From positions 2,341,501 through 2,405,500 of the forward strand of contig NZ_JAPDUW010000001.1 in NCBI RefSeq assembly GCF_026015295.1: a stretch of 64,000 bases of DNA. Reading direction: 5' to 3'. Each line of letters opens with the position of its first letter. Positions within the stretch are counted from its first letter, which is position 1. The translations under genes and the position numbers were made by a program. The DNA comes from Segatella copri (GTDB lineage Bacteria > Bacteroidota > Bacteroidia > Bacteroidales > Bacteroidaceae). Positions 24,434-32,794 of the stretch are shown here, in pieces. The notes below the pieces were generated by a model. That model saw only the letters and a list, made by a program, of their open reading frames with translations. It had not been told where the DNA came from and did not search any database.

Positions 24434-27400
24434 TTATTCTTCACTCATCATTTTGCGACGACGTCGCAAATATACTGCGAGCACAACGAAAGCAACGATG
24501 ACGATGACACCTACTACGATGCCGCTCACCACAGTGGTGGTCTTCTGAGCATCCTCACTCAGCGTCTCCTTCTTCATCACCATACCCTTGTCGCTGCTGT
24601 TCTTCGCAGTCTCAGCATCGCGGATCTGCTCTACATTCTGCTGATATTCCTTGGCAGAAGCAGCATCGGTCTTGCTGGCGATATAGTTGCGCAGCTTGGC
24701 ATTGTCGCAGACGAAACCGGAGCATGAAGGCTTATACTTGTTCACGGTCTCGGTATGAAGCTTGGCGATGTCCTTGAGCTGCTGAGGAGTAGCCTTCCAC
24801 ATTCCCTTGCGGGCACTCTCCATCATCACGGCGGTCATCTCCATCAGCGCTGCCGGATTCTGCTTGTCGAAGAACTCCTTGGTGCCGAGATTGTACTTGT
24901 CCTTGACATACACATTATATATCTCGTCCCACATCTCCTTGTCGATTGCCTTTGGCTTCATCACATTCCAGCCGTAGGTATTGGTTACGATTTCAGCGAA
25001 TGTGCTGGCACTGCTGGCTCCACCCTTCATCTTCTCCTTGATATAGGCTGGATTGAAGATGGTGGTTCTGCCCTCGATGCCGATAGCCTCCTTCACCTCC
25101 TGCATTCTCATATTGCTATGGTTGCGATAGTCGGCGAGATAAGCATCCGGATCCTTACCGGTTACGTTGCGCACAGCGAGGTTCATACCTCCCATGAATT
25201 CATATACGTGGTCGAGACTCAAAGCACCCCAAGTGTTGCTCTGGCGTGGCTGAACTACTACATCAGTACGGGTCAGCGCTGCCTCGAAAGCAGCCTTGCG
25301 AACGGTCTCCCAGTTCTTCTCATCACCATAGTAGGCACCCATATTGTTCATATAGACCTCGGCAATCTGACTCTCCTTATCCCAGCGGTCGCCTGCGGTT
25401 ACCATCTCCTGGATACCGGTACCATAGTTGCCGTTTACGCCTCCAAAGACACGATACATACTCACCTCGCGGGCCTCCTTTGGTGACATGCCCTTCTCTA
25501 CGAGCACTCTTTCAGATTCGGTAACACCGGCTTTCACCAGGTTATCATACTTATCACCCTTGGCATTTGCCGCCATCTCTATCGCCTTGTTGATGAGGAA
25601 GAGACGGGATGCTGCCAGGTCGCGGAGCTGACCGGAAGTCTGAACCACGACATCGATGCGAGGACGGCCCAACTGCTTGGATGGAATGAGACGCAGATCG
25701 GTAACACGACCGAAGGCATCTCTTACCGGTTCTACACCGAGCATATAGAGAATCTGAGCGATGGTAGCACCCTCTGTTTCGATAAACTCGCTACTCCAGA
25801 GCGTATAGCTTACCTTACGAGGATATTCACCCTTATGTCGCTCGCAATACATCTTGATGGTATTGTCGCAAAGTTCCTTTGCCTTCTCCCAAGCATCCTC
25901 CGAAGGTGTATTCTCCACATTGATGGAGAAGAGGTTTCTACCGGTAGGCAGAGTGTTCGGATTCACAATCAGATCACCACCAGGAGATGGGGCGGTAAAG
26001 CCGCCATTCAGGGCATTCATCAGAGAAGACATCTCGTTGAACGGACTCTGACGGAGCGCCTCCGAATACTTGCCCACATTCTGCAAGGCATGCTCTACGG
26101 TAGTAATCGCCTGAGCCAGATGAATCTGCTGACGGGTATATTTTGGTGCTTTCGACATCATCATACCCTTATCTTTAGAAGATTTCTGAGATGCTTTGCC
26201 CTTGCCGGCTTTCGCCATCTTCGCCTTCTTCAAATCCTCCTGATACCATTTCTGTCCCTTTTTGATAGCTTCCATCATCTTGTCAGGGAAGCGACCGGTC
26301 TGCTCCATCTTCTCAAAAGCCTCACGACTCATCTGCGGAATCTTCTTCTTATGAGAAACCTTGGCAGCACGAAGCTCGCTTACCGTTCGGTGGTCTACCT
26401 TCTTCGGCTTCGCCTCCTTCATTCCACCCATCTGGTCTGCCATCTGCATCATCATCTGGATAGGATCCGGAGCAGCCTGCATCGCCTCTACCTTACGGGC
26501 CATCTGGAGTTCGGCAGGAGTGATTCCTACATAACGGCAGATGTATTCATCAGAAACAGAGGCTGAACCCAGAAGCTGGGTCACGGTATTGCGTGCCTTA
26601 CTCAGATAGAGACGGTCGAAAAGCTGCTTGTGCTTCTCCACACCCTCCTGAGCACGACCTTTCAACTTATCCACAGCCAGCATTCCGTAGGCAATAGGAT
26701 CTGTAGCCATCGCATAGACACTGGTACGGACATCATCATTATCGTATGGCACACCCAAAGTATAGAGCTTGCCGGTAATCTTCTCGTTTGCCAACTCTTC
26801 CGCAAAGTTCTCTACTCTCGCAATTTCATCTGCAGAATAAGGCTTGTTCATCTGCTTGGCATCGAGCCCCAGTTCACGGGCGATTCCCATCTTCACGGTC
26901 AGCGCCTTCACTTTCAGCGACTGTTCGGTAGATGCCTTTTTTTCATAAGACTGGATGGCATCGCTCAACTGCTTATAGGTCTGTCGCAACTCGCTCTCCT
27001 TGAAAGGAGGGGTGAGATAGCTCTGGGTCTGGGCATAGGTGCGGCGCTTGGCAATCATCGCCTCGCCCACATTGCCAATGGTATATATATAAAGATGTGG
27101 AACCACACCAATCAATCGGTCACTCCAGTCGTTGCTGTCGAGTGCCACCTGCTTTCTCGGAGTATATTCCAGCGAGCCGTGGGTTCCGAAATGGATGAGT
27201 GCATCGGCACTGAAACCATAACGTGCCCAGAGATAAGAGGCAACATAGGTGTAAGGAGGTGCCTGGTCGGTGCCATGCACAATCTTGAAGGAGTCGCCTC
27301 CCACGCCTGCCATCACCTGTGGAAGCAGAGCCACATTGCCAAACTGCAGTCTTGCCACCGCCAACTTACCGTCATCGGTAGCCATATATTTGCCAGGGAA

Positions 27401-28825
27401 GGAACCATAGAGCTGGTTCATCTCCTTGATCATCTTCTTAGACAAAGCCTTCTGGGTCCATCCGGCAAACTGCTGGGCGGTAACCAGGGCTGGATGTCCC
27501 GACTGGAGGAACTGGGTATAAGCACCCTCGGCATAGGTTCCGAAGACGGCACCCTGAGCCTGGATCATCTTTGCCAGTTCCTGAGGATTGGCAGGCAACT
27601 TGCCTACATTGTATCCCTCATTCTTCAAGCGAACCAGGAGATTGTAGAGCGATGGAACCACTTCCATTCCCGAAGCGGTGAGTGCATTCTGACCGGGACC
27701 CTTGAAGTAGAAGATGGCGATGCGCTTGTTGTTGTTCTTCTTGTTCTTCAGATTCACATAGCCCTGCACGCTCTCCACGAAACTCTCCATTCTGTCAGGG
27801 ATACCGTAAACCTCCTGCAAGCCCTCCTTGTTGATGCGCTGTCCGAAAACCACGTATGGACGGATGGCACCATCAATCTCCGGAGTCACGATACTCTGCG
27901 ACATGAAACCGCCATTCATTCCCTGCTTGTCGTTCTCCCAATCGGTGGTCAAACGGTTGATATTAAGAGGTGAGAACAATGGAATATTCTTCTGCTTCAG
28001 GAACTCAACGAAGTAATCGCCCAGTCTGCCATGCGCCATATTCACTACGGCATTCGCCTGGATACTGTCGGCATGATGACCGGCGATAAAGCTCTGCAGC
28101 TGGTTGATGCGATACACCATGAATCCCTTCTTCTCGAAAGCCTTCTCCATATCAGGAGCCGCACCCATAAAACCGGTGAGCAAGATGGTAGGAGCACCTT
28201 TCTTATATAATCCGTTCTTCGCCAGGAATGCATTGTACTCACGGACGCTGTTGAAACCCAGCTCATCGCCCTTTTCATCTTTCGGGTCAAAATGAGTCAG
28301 GAGATAGTTTGGTCGCTCATCCACACGTTCCGGTTCTGGAGCCATGAACTTCTTTCCGTCGATAAACTTACGGATATAAGCGAGCATACTGTGATAATTC
28401 TTCTTGCTGCCATTCTCGATGTACTGCATCAGATAATCTGCATCGAAGTTATCTACCGATACGATATTGTTGGCAGGGTTGGTAGCAGCATGAGTCAGGG
28501 TCGGCACCTTGTAGGAAGCCTCTTCCAACTGCTTGCGCTGGTTCTCGTCGATTCGGAGACCCATACCATTCACGATAATCATATCGTAATCATCCAGATG
28601 ATCGAAATCATCGGTTGTGATCTCACTCAGTTTAATCATCGCATTGTCGTTGGCATGCGAAATCTGTCCCAGCGCAATAGCCTGATAGTTGAGGAAAGCG
28701 ATGCGGGTAGTACCCACCCAGGCAGAGTAAGCCTTCGCCAGACCTCCCAGAACGATCACGGCCAATAAGGCCAGGAAGATGTGTTTCTTTTTAATCTTTC
28801 TGATTTTTCCTAATCCTTTTTTCAT
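24434..28825 (-). CDS. hmuS: CobN/Mg-chelatase-like protein, HmuS
   Basis: A 1463-residue protein of the CobN/BchH family. An N-terminal membrane helix (about 14-36) leads to the large chelatase body (ALIHFGTHGSLEYTPRK near 550, SNTWGALSLDHVYEFMGG near 1195). A Lys/Ala/Ser-rich linker (KMAKAGKGKASQ) is near 880. A C-terminal helix (about 1430-1453) and RRRRK tail anchor it in the inner membrane. CobN enzymes insert cobalt into corrins, but the hmu member is linked to heme use, presumably iron removal. A -7 box lies 23 bases upstream, so it starts the operon. Confidence 0.85.
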   Translation of the reverse strand: MKKGLGKIRKIKKKHIFLALLAVIVLGGLAKAYSAWVGTTRIAFLNYQAIALGQISHANDNAMIKLSEITTDDFDHLDDYDMIIVNGMGLRIDENQRKQLEEASYKVPTLTHAATNPANNIVSVDNFDADYLMQYIENGSKKNYHSMLAYIRKFIDGKKFMAPEPERVDERPNYLLTHFDPKDEKGDELGFNSVREYNAFLAKNGLYKKGAPTILLTGFMGAAPDMEKAFEKKGFMVYRINQLQSFIAGHHADSIQANAVVNMAHGRLGDYFVEFLKQKNIPLFSPLNINRLTTDWENDKQGMNGGFMSQSIVTPEIDGAIRPYVVFGQRINKEGLQEVYGIPDRMESFVESVQGYVNLKNKKNNNKRIAIFYFKGPGQNALTASGMEVVPSLYNLLVRLKNEGYNVGKLPANPQELAKMIQAQGAVFGTYAEGAYTQFLQSGHPALVTAQQFAGWTQKALSKKMIKEMNQLYGSFPGKYMATDDGKLAVARLQFGNVALLPQVMAGVGGDSFKIVHGTDQAPPYTYVASYLWARYGFSADALIHFGTHGSLEYTPRKQVALDSNDWSDRLIGVVPHLYIYTIGNVGEAMIAKRRTYAQTQSYLTPPFKESELRQTYKQLSDAIQSYEKKASTEQSLKVKALTVKMGIARELGLDAKQMNKPYSADEIARVENFAEELANEKITGKLYTLGVPYDNDDVRTSVYAMATDPIAYGMLAVDKLKGRAQEGVEKHKQLFDRLYLSKARNTVTQLLGSASVSDEYICRYVGITPAELQMARKVEAMQAAPDPIQMMMQMADQMGGMKEAKPKKVDHRTVSELRAAKVSHKKKIPQMSREAFEKMEQTGRFPDKMMEAIKKGQKWYQEDLKKAKMAKAGKGKASQKSSKDKGMMMSKAPKYTRQQIHLAQAITTVEHALQNVGKYSEALRQSPFNEMSSLMNALNGGFTAPSPGGDLIVNPNTLPTGRNLFSINVENTPSEDAWEKAKELCDNTIKMYCERHKGEYPRKVSYTLWSSEFIETEGATIAQILYMLGVEPVRDAFGRVTDLRLIPSKQLGRPRIDVVVQTSGQLRDLAASRLFLINKAIEMAANAKGDKYDNLVKAGVTESERVLVEKGMSPKEAREVSMYRVFGGVNGNYGTGIQEMVTAGDRWDKESQIAEVYMNNMGAYYGDEKNWETVRKAAFEAALTRTDVVVQPRQSNTWGALSLDHVYEFMGGMNLAVRNVTGKDPDAYLADYRNHSNMRMQEVKEAIGIEGRTTIFNPAYIKEKMKGGASSASTFAEIVTNTYGWNVMKPKAIDKEMWDEIYNVYVKDKYNLGTKEFFDKQNPAALMEMTAVMMESARKGMWKATPQQLKDIAKLHTETVNKYKPSCSGFVCDNAKLRNYIASKTDAASAKEYQQNVEQIRDAETAKNSSDKGMVMKKETLSEDAQKTTTVVSGIVVGVIVIVAFVVLAVYLRRRRKMMSEE

Positions 28826-28847
28826 ATCTATTCCTTTTTTCGGGCTG

Positions 28848-28855
28848 CAAAGGTA
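28848..28855 (-). promoter_or_regulatory. -7 box of the hmu operon (TACCTTTG)
   Basis: CAAAGGTA on the plus strand reads TACCTTTG on the minus strand, upstream of the hmuS ATG at 28825. No clear Fur box was identified next to it. Confidence 0.55.
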
Positions 28856-29030
28856 AGGCTTATTTAGAAATTGTACAATACCGAGAAATTGTGATTTTCA
28901 CATTTTTTATACTTAGAAGTTGGTATCAGGTTAAACGAATTGATATAGTCTGTACTAATAAATAAGTAGTGTTTTCAGGACTTTTTCTTTCATTTCAGCC
29001 CTCAAAAAGAGGAATTATTCCGAAATATGC

Positions 29031-29071
29031 AGAAAGAGCGTAATCACCATTACGGCAATCACGCTCTTTCT
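29031..29071 (-). terminator. Terminator after the flavodoxin/DUF2023 unit
   Basis: AGAAAGAGCGT (29031-29041) pairs with ACGCTCTTTCT (29061-29071), an 11-bp stem with a 19-base loop. It lies 40 bases after the DUF2023 stop and separates it from hmuS. Confidence 0.7.
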
Positions 29072-29110
29072 ACTTATAAACATAAAACATTACAATGATG
29101 AAAGAAAAGC

Positions 29111-29464
29111 TTAGCAAACCTTCTTCTTCCGCTCACAATAGCGTTCGCATTGGGCACAGATGTCATATCCCAGCATGGCACCCAAGATGAAATCCTCTTC
29201 CGGTGTAAGCTGGCACAACGGTTTGGTGATTATCATGCGGATAGCATCCAGGCATTCCTTCTTACCAAAGAAGAGATTCAGACGGTCGTTGCCAACCGGC
29301 TGGATGATATAATCAATGTTCTGACGCTCTAATCTAGTTATGGCAAAAGACTCATATTTCTTGTTGAAGGTGTAGAGCACCAGGCGGCGCACGCCCTTCT
29401 TATATTCATATATATGATTCATCAGAACCTTCAAATCTACTGGTGTTGCGATTTCCTGCTGCAT
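29111..29464 (-). CDS. DUF2023 family protein
   Basis: A 117-residue small alpha/beta protein. It has a Tyr/Lys-rich N-terminal part and a C-terminal Cys cluster (GYDICAQCERYCERKKKVC) that could bind a metal or a cluster. DUF2023 genes are regularly placed next to flavodoxin genes in Bacteroidetes, as here, so a redox role linked to iron limitation is likely. No biochemical function is known to me. Confidence 0.8.
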   Translation of the reverse strand: MQQEIATPVDLKVLMNHIYEYKKGVRRLVLYTFNKKYESFAITRLERQNIDYIIQPVGNDRLNLFFGKKECLDAIRMIITKPLCQLTPEEDFILGAMLGYDICAQCERYCERKKKVC

Positions 29465-29546
29465 ACTATCCGAATTTATCTGTTTTTAAACCAAGAATCA
29501 GAGAATTCCATCATTCTCCAATTCTTGAAAAATATTTTAGAAAAAA

Positions 29547-30041
29547 TTATAGCGATGGTTTGATGTCCTCGAGCCAGGCATCGATACGCTCCTCTGTCTT
29601 GTCGTCCTCGTTCACCTCGTCGAGTGCGAGTCCCAGGAACTTGTCGCCATCAATCGCCTCACTGTCATCATAGGTGTATCCGTCTGTAGAAACGCCAGGC
29701 AATACGGTAGCGCCAGCCTCAACGGCAGCATCATAGAGTTCCTTCATGCCGCCACAGAATGTATCAGGGTAAGACTCGCTGTCGCCACAACCAAACAGGG
29801 CCACGGTCTTGCCAGCCAAGCCGGCACTCTTCAATGTCTTCACGCCATCATACCAATCATCCTGCATCTCACCGGCACCCCAGGTAGAAGTACCGAGAAG
29901 AAGATTCTCATGACTTGTGATAGTAGCGTCATCGATGTTAGCTACATCTACAGCTTCCACGCCCAACTTAGAGGCGATGGTTTCGGCAATCGACTGGCAT
30001 GAGCCAGTAGAAGAGCCATAAATTACGATTGTTGTTTTCAT
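29547..30041 (-). CDS. fldA: Flavodoxin
   Basis: A 164-residue FMN protein that carries electrons in place of ferredoxin when iron is scarce. The FMN phosphate loop is YGSSTGSCQSIAE (8-20), the aromatic Trp is in STWGAGEMQDDW (near 55-66), and the third loop GCGDSESYPDTFCGG is near 89-103. Length fits short-to-long chain flavodoxins. It is 82 bases upstream of the DUF2023 gene. The block next to it encodes heme uptake, which agrees with iron regulation. Confidence 0.93.
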   Translation of the reverse strand: MKTTIVIYGSSTGSCQSIAETIASKLGVEAVDVANIDDATITSHENLLLGTSTWGAGEMQDDWYDGVKTLKSAGLAGKTVALFGCGDSESYPDTFCGGMKELYDAAVEAGATVLPGVSTDGYTYDDSEAIDGDKFLGLALDEVNEDDKTEERIDAWLEDIKPSL

Positions 30042-30079
30042 TTGTCTATCTTACTTTTAGTTACATTTATTTTCGGGTG

Positions 30080-30087
30080 CAAAGATA
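30080..30087 (-). promoter_or_regulatory. -7 box of the flavodoxin gene, with a direct repeat upstream
   Basis: TATCTTTG on the minus strand, 38 bases before the ATG. Further upstream AATACCTAAA occurs twice (near 30108 and 30138), which may be a regulator site. The regulator is unknown. Confidence 0.5.
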
Positions 30088-30160
30088 CATCCTTTTTCCA
30101 TCATCTGCAATACCTAAAAATGATGGTTTCGCAGAAATACCTAAATATGGGGATAGATAA

Positions 30161-30191
30161 AAAGTTTTAGGACGATTCATCCTAAAACTTT
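30161..30191 (-). terminator. 12-bp terminator with T-run on the minus strand
   Basis: AAAGTTTTAGGA (30161-30172) pairs exactly with TCCTAAAACTTT (30180-30191). On the minus strand the stem runs into CTTTTT. A second perfect 12-bp hairpin (30204-30233, AGGGTGTGTCAT with its complement) lies just downstream of the lipoprotein stop, so the gene has a tandem terminator. Confidence 0.75.
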
Positions 30192-30239
30192 CTTAAATGC
30201 ATAAGGGTGTGTCATAAATCCATGACACACCCTCTTCTG

Positions 30240-30692
30240 TTATTTGTCAATTTCAGCACGTATGAACATACCTTTATAGCTGTAATAGAGGTCGTAACCA
30301 GAAATATCAATTTCATATCCGCCAACCTCTTTTTCAATTTTGTAAGGCTTCAAATCAGGATATTTCTTTGCAATATCCTCAGCTATGACAGTAGGAATAA
30401 TGCCTACAGGGATCTCAGAGTATTTGCACTCAACACTCGTCCACTCTCCCTTCTCATTAAACTCCACTTTAGAGCCATCACTGAGCAATACTTCATATTC
30501 CCAAAAGCCATTATCTTTCTCCTTTTCCACACGGCTGTATGATGCATCAGCAAAATATTGCTTTACAAACTGCTGTGCCGACATCGGCAATGCTGCATAA
30601 TCAAACTCTTTCTCTTCACTGCTGCATGAAACTGAAAAAACTACAAGTAACATCGCAAAGAATGCAGTAATAAATGTTCGTTTCATTTTCAT
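30240..30692 (-). CDS. PepSY-like (DUF2874) lipoprotein
   Basis: A 150-residue lipoprotein with lipobox FSVSC (Cys23). Two beta-alpha-beta repeats follow, each with an ALP/IPVGIIP start, a conserved F/I-A-KKY-type helix and a YEV/YEI strand (WEYEVLLSDG, GYEIDISGYD). This is the BLIP-like PepSY domain of DUF2874, common as periplasmic proteins of Bacteroidetes with unknown ligand. I chose the ATG at 30692, where the signal sequence begins, and not the distal ATG at 30776. Confidence 0.8.
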   Translation of the reverse strand: MKMKRTFITAFFAMLLVVFSVSCSSEEKEFDYAALPMSAQQFVKQYFADASYSRVEKEKDNGFWEYEVLLSDGSKVEFNEKGEWTSVECKYSEIPVGIIPTVIAEDIAKKYPDLKPYKIEKEVGGYEIDISGYDLYYSYKGMFIRAEIDK

Positions 30693-30887
30693 AATGTTAT
30701 CATTTAAAATTACTATATTTATACCATAATCTCTAGAACCAATATCTATGATACAGATTCGAAATCTATCAGCCACAAATATAATAGTTTTACTTTAAAC
30801 TACAATGATTTCAAACTCAAATTAACTATAATTCAATGTTTTTTTATTTTTCCATTTGTTCTACTGCCATAGTTCTTAGTTGTTAGG

Positions 30888-30997
30888 CTTATTCAGGTTA
30901 CAATAGATATTGCATAGATAGAAATTACAAGGTAGACTTTTAGGTTCGGTTTTTGAAAGTGAGTCCTGCTGGCAGTAATGCCGGCAGGATTCTGCGT
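30888..30997. repeat. Cassette-end repeat, copy 1 (65-bp block plus hairpin)
   Basis: A block from CTTATTCAGGTTACAATAG to AGGTTCGG is identical to 44048-44112. It is followed by the 11-bp hairpin TCCTGCTGGCA/TGCCGGCAGGA. Copy 2 at 44048-44158 keeps the pattern with different stem bases, and the hairpin alone recurs at 46589. Both full copies lie just beyond the 3' end of a minus-strand accessory gene set. No gene is seen in 30693-31070. Confidence 0.75.
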
Positions 30998-31070
30998 TAT
31001 TATACTCTAATGCAGACTGCGCTTACTTAAATTCTTCAATCTACGGGCAAACTCAGGTGCAACCTCTATC

Positions 31071-31247
31071 CTATAACTCATTAAGCAAATCCTCCGCAGG
31101 AATAAAAACCATTTTTCCTTCGCGATGAAGCTTCAATTCCGTAAAGGCCTGATTGATACTAGCAAGGGCTTCTTCCAAATAGCTCTCGTCATTAGAAAGT
31201 ACGCCCAAGCTATTATAAATATCAGTATTCAATTGCATCACATTCAT
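31071..31247 (-). CDS. Small helical protein after the glycohydrolase
   Basis: A 58-residue acidic helical protein (NDESYLEEALASINQAFTEL near 18-37, ending IPAEDLLNEL). The size and the ends resemble antitoxins of the type that sit beside PIN or RelE toxins, but no toxin partner is visible. The ATG at 31247 is taken because the longer ORF overlaps the glycohydrolase. It follows that gene after 16 bases and is probably co-transcribed. Confidence 0.5.
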   Translation of the reverse strand: MNVMQLNTDIYNSLGVLSNDESYLEEALASINQAFTELKLHREGKMVFIPAEDLLNEL

Positions 31248-31263
31248 TATCGAATCCTTTCTT

Positions 31264-32214
31264 TTAGCGATACATTGCGTAGAAATCCTGCACCTTGTCA
31301 TGAAGCATAGAAGCATAGAGAAGACCATTCCTCCATTCTTCAGGAATTTGGTCTATTCCAAATTTAGCACCCAGGATAGCTCCTGCTACTGCTGCATTTG
31401 TATCCGCATCTCCTCCTGATAAAACAATCTTCAGAATACCCTCTTTATACGAGGTTGCATGCCAATAAGCCCATAGGGCTGCCCCTAAAGTTCTGAGCGT
31501 ATATCCCATACTCTTTTCATTATCCAGACACAAAGAATCCAGACCTTCATAATATGCCAAGTCAACAAATAGAACGATTCGTTCATCATATTGTTTGGCA
31601 ATGCCAATCACCTCTTCATAATCCAATATCCTGTCTTCAAAGACAAGAGCATGTATAATAGAAGAAACGACAACGCAAGAGCCCACACAGCGTGGATCAA
31701 AATGAGTTAGCCTACAGATATTCTCTGCATTACTAGCCACATTTTCTTTCAGAAGTCCTACCACCGAAGTTCTCATGACAGCCCCATTAGCTGCAGCTTT
31801 TTTCTTTCCCATCTTCCAGATAATCTCTGCAGCCTTCTGTGGATTCGAAGTATAGTCGCCAAGAGCCATTACATTATATGTATGCCGACCAATTCCCATG
31901 CCTCCGTTCATCATCCATTCCTTAAACCTTCTGGCAATATCAAGAATATCTACCTTTTGACAAGCCACAAAGGAATCTAAGATACACAGCATCATATCGG
32001 TATCATCAGTCCAGTCGCCTCTTTGCCAACGACGACGATGATCATCCTGTACGATTTGTGAATAGTCCTCTATCCCATTAGGATAAAAACGATCCACCTC
32101 TTGCTTGGACATAAACTCCGTGCTCAGTCCCAAGGCATCTCCTACAGCTTGCCCGAAGATTGTGCCGAGGAATCTTTCTTTTAGAGTTTCATTTTCCATA
32201 TTTTTTTCATTCAT
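31264..32214 (-). CDS. ADP-ribosylglycohydrolase family protein
   Basis: A 316-residue enzyme of the DraG/ARH fold, which removes ADP-ribose from proteins or related substrates. Metal-binding motifs are GDWTDDTDM (67-75) and the C-terminal SGGDADTNA (about 266-274). The early GQAVGDALG (21-29) is also typical. The start at 32214 gives ATGAATGA overlap with the upstream gene stop, so translation is coupled. A decayed second copy is found at 47697-48102. Confidence 0.9.
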   Translation of the reverse strand: MNEKNMENETLKERFLGTIFGQAVGDALGLSTEFMSKQEVDRFYPNGIEDYSQIVQDDHRRRWQRGDWTDDTDMMLCILDSFVACQKVDILDIARRFKEWMMNGGMGIGRHTYNVMALGDYTSNPQKAAEIIWKMGKKKAAANGAVMRTSVVGLLKENVASNAENICRLTHFDPRCVGSCVVVSSIIHALVFEDRILDYEEVIGIAKQYDERIVLFVDLAYYEGLDSLCLDNEKSMGYTLRTLGAALWAYWHATSYKEGILKIVLSGGDADTNAAVAGAILGAKFGIDQIPEEWRNGLLYASMLHDKVQDFYAMYR

Positions 32215-32794
32215 ACAACCAACAAATCGTAAAGTCATCCATATCAATCACTCCTTGGTGATATAATCCTTTTAGATATTCCTCAAAAGTCAATTGATTA
32301 TCAGATGCTTGAATTAATTTATCAATAACGTCGTTCTTGAAATTAGACCTCAATGTTTCTGCCGTCTTTAGTAATTGAGAATTACCAGACTGCTTTAGAT
32401 ATTCCTCTGCAAGTTCTTCGCTAAATTCCTTATAATGAGCTAACTCATACATCATTAAAATACAATGAGATAAAGCATCGCTGGCAGCAAAAACTACAGA
32501 CGAACCATCTAACACAATTTCACCATTTCTAAAGCCTTCTTCTTCCAACGGGTCTTTGCAGCTTACCAATCTTGGCGGATTACCGAGACATGCCAATTTC
32601 GTAAAACAGTGTTCTAAGATAGTTGTTTGAAAACTATAATGGAAAGGACCTAGTATACCATCATGAGGATAGAACGCACTCAACTTTATTAAGTCATCTT
32701 CTTCCGCATGACTCGTCACATCTGCAATAATTGCATCGGAATATTTCTTTAAGATATTCTCTCACTTCCTTCGTTTAGATTCTACTATAATCAT
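32207..32794 (-). pseudogene. Middle gene of the kinase/glycohydrolase cassette, interrupted by an in-frame TGA
   Basis: Reading from the ATG at 32794 the frame gives MIIVESKRRK, then TGA at 32764-32762, then continues without further stop (ENILKKYSDAIIADVTSHAEE) to 32207, for about 195 codons. The ATG overlaps the kinase stop by ATGA and the end overlaps the glycohydrolase start by 8 bases, so this is clearly the original gene extent. It is either a recent nonsense mutant or read through. A GTG at 32719 could restart translation to give 170 residues. The family is unknown to me. Confidence 0.75.

Noticed and set aside
26630..27973. 447-codon ORF opposite hmuS
   Set aside because: Antisense shadow produced by the codon use of hmuS; no motif.
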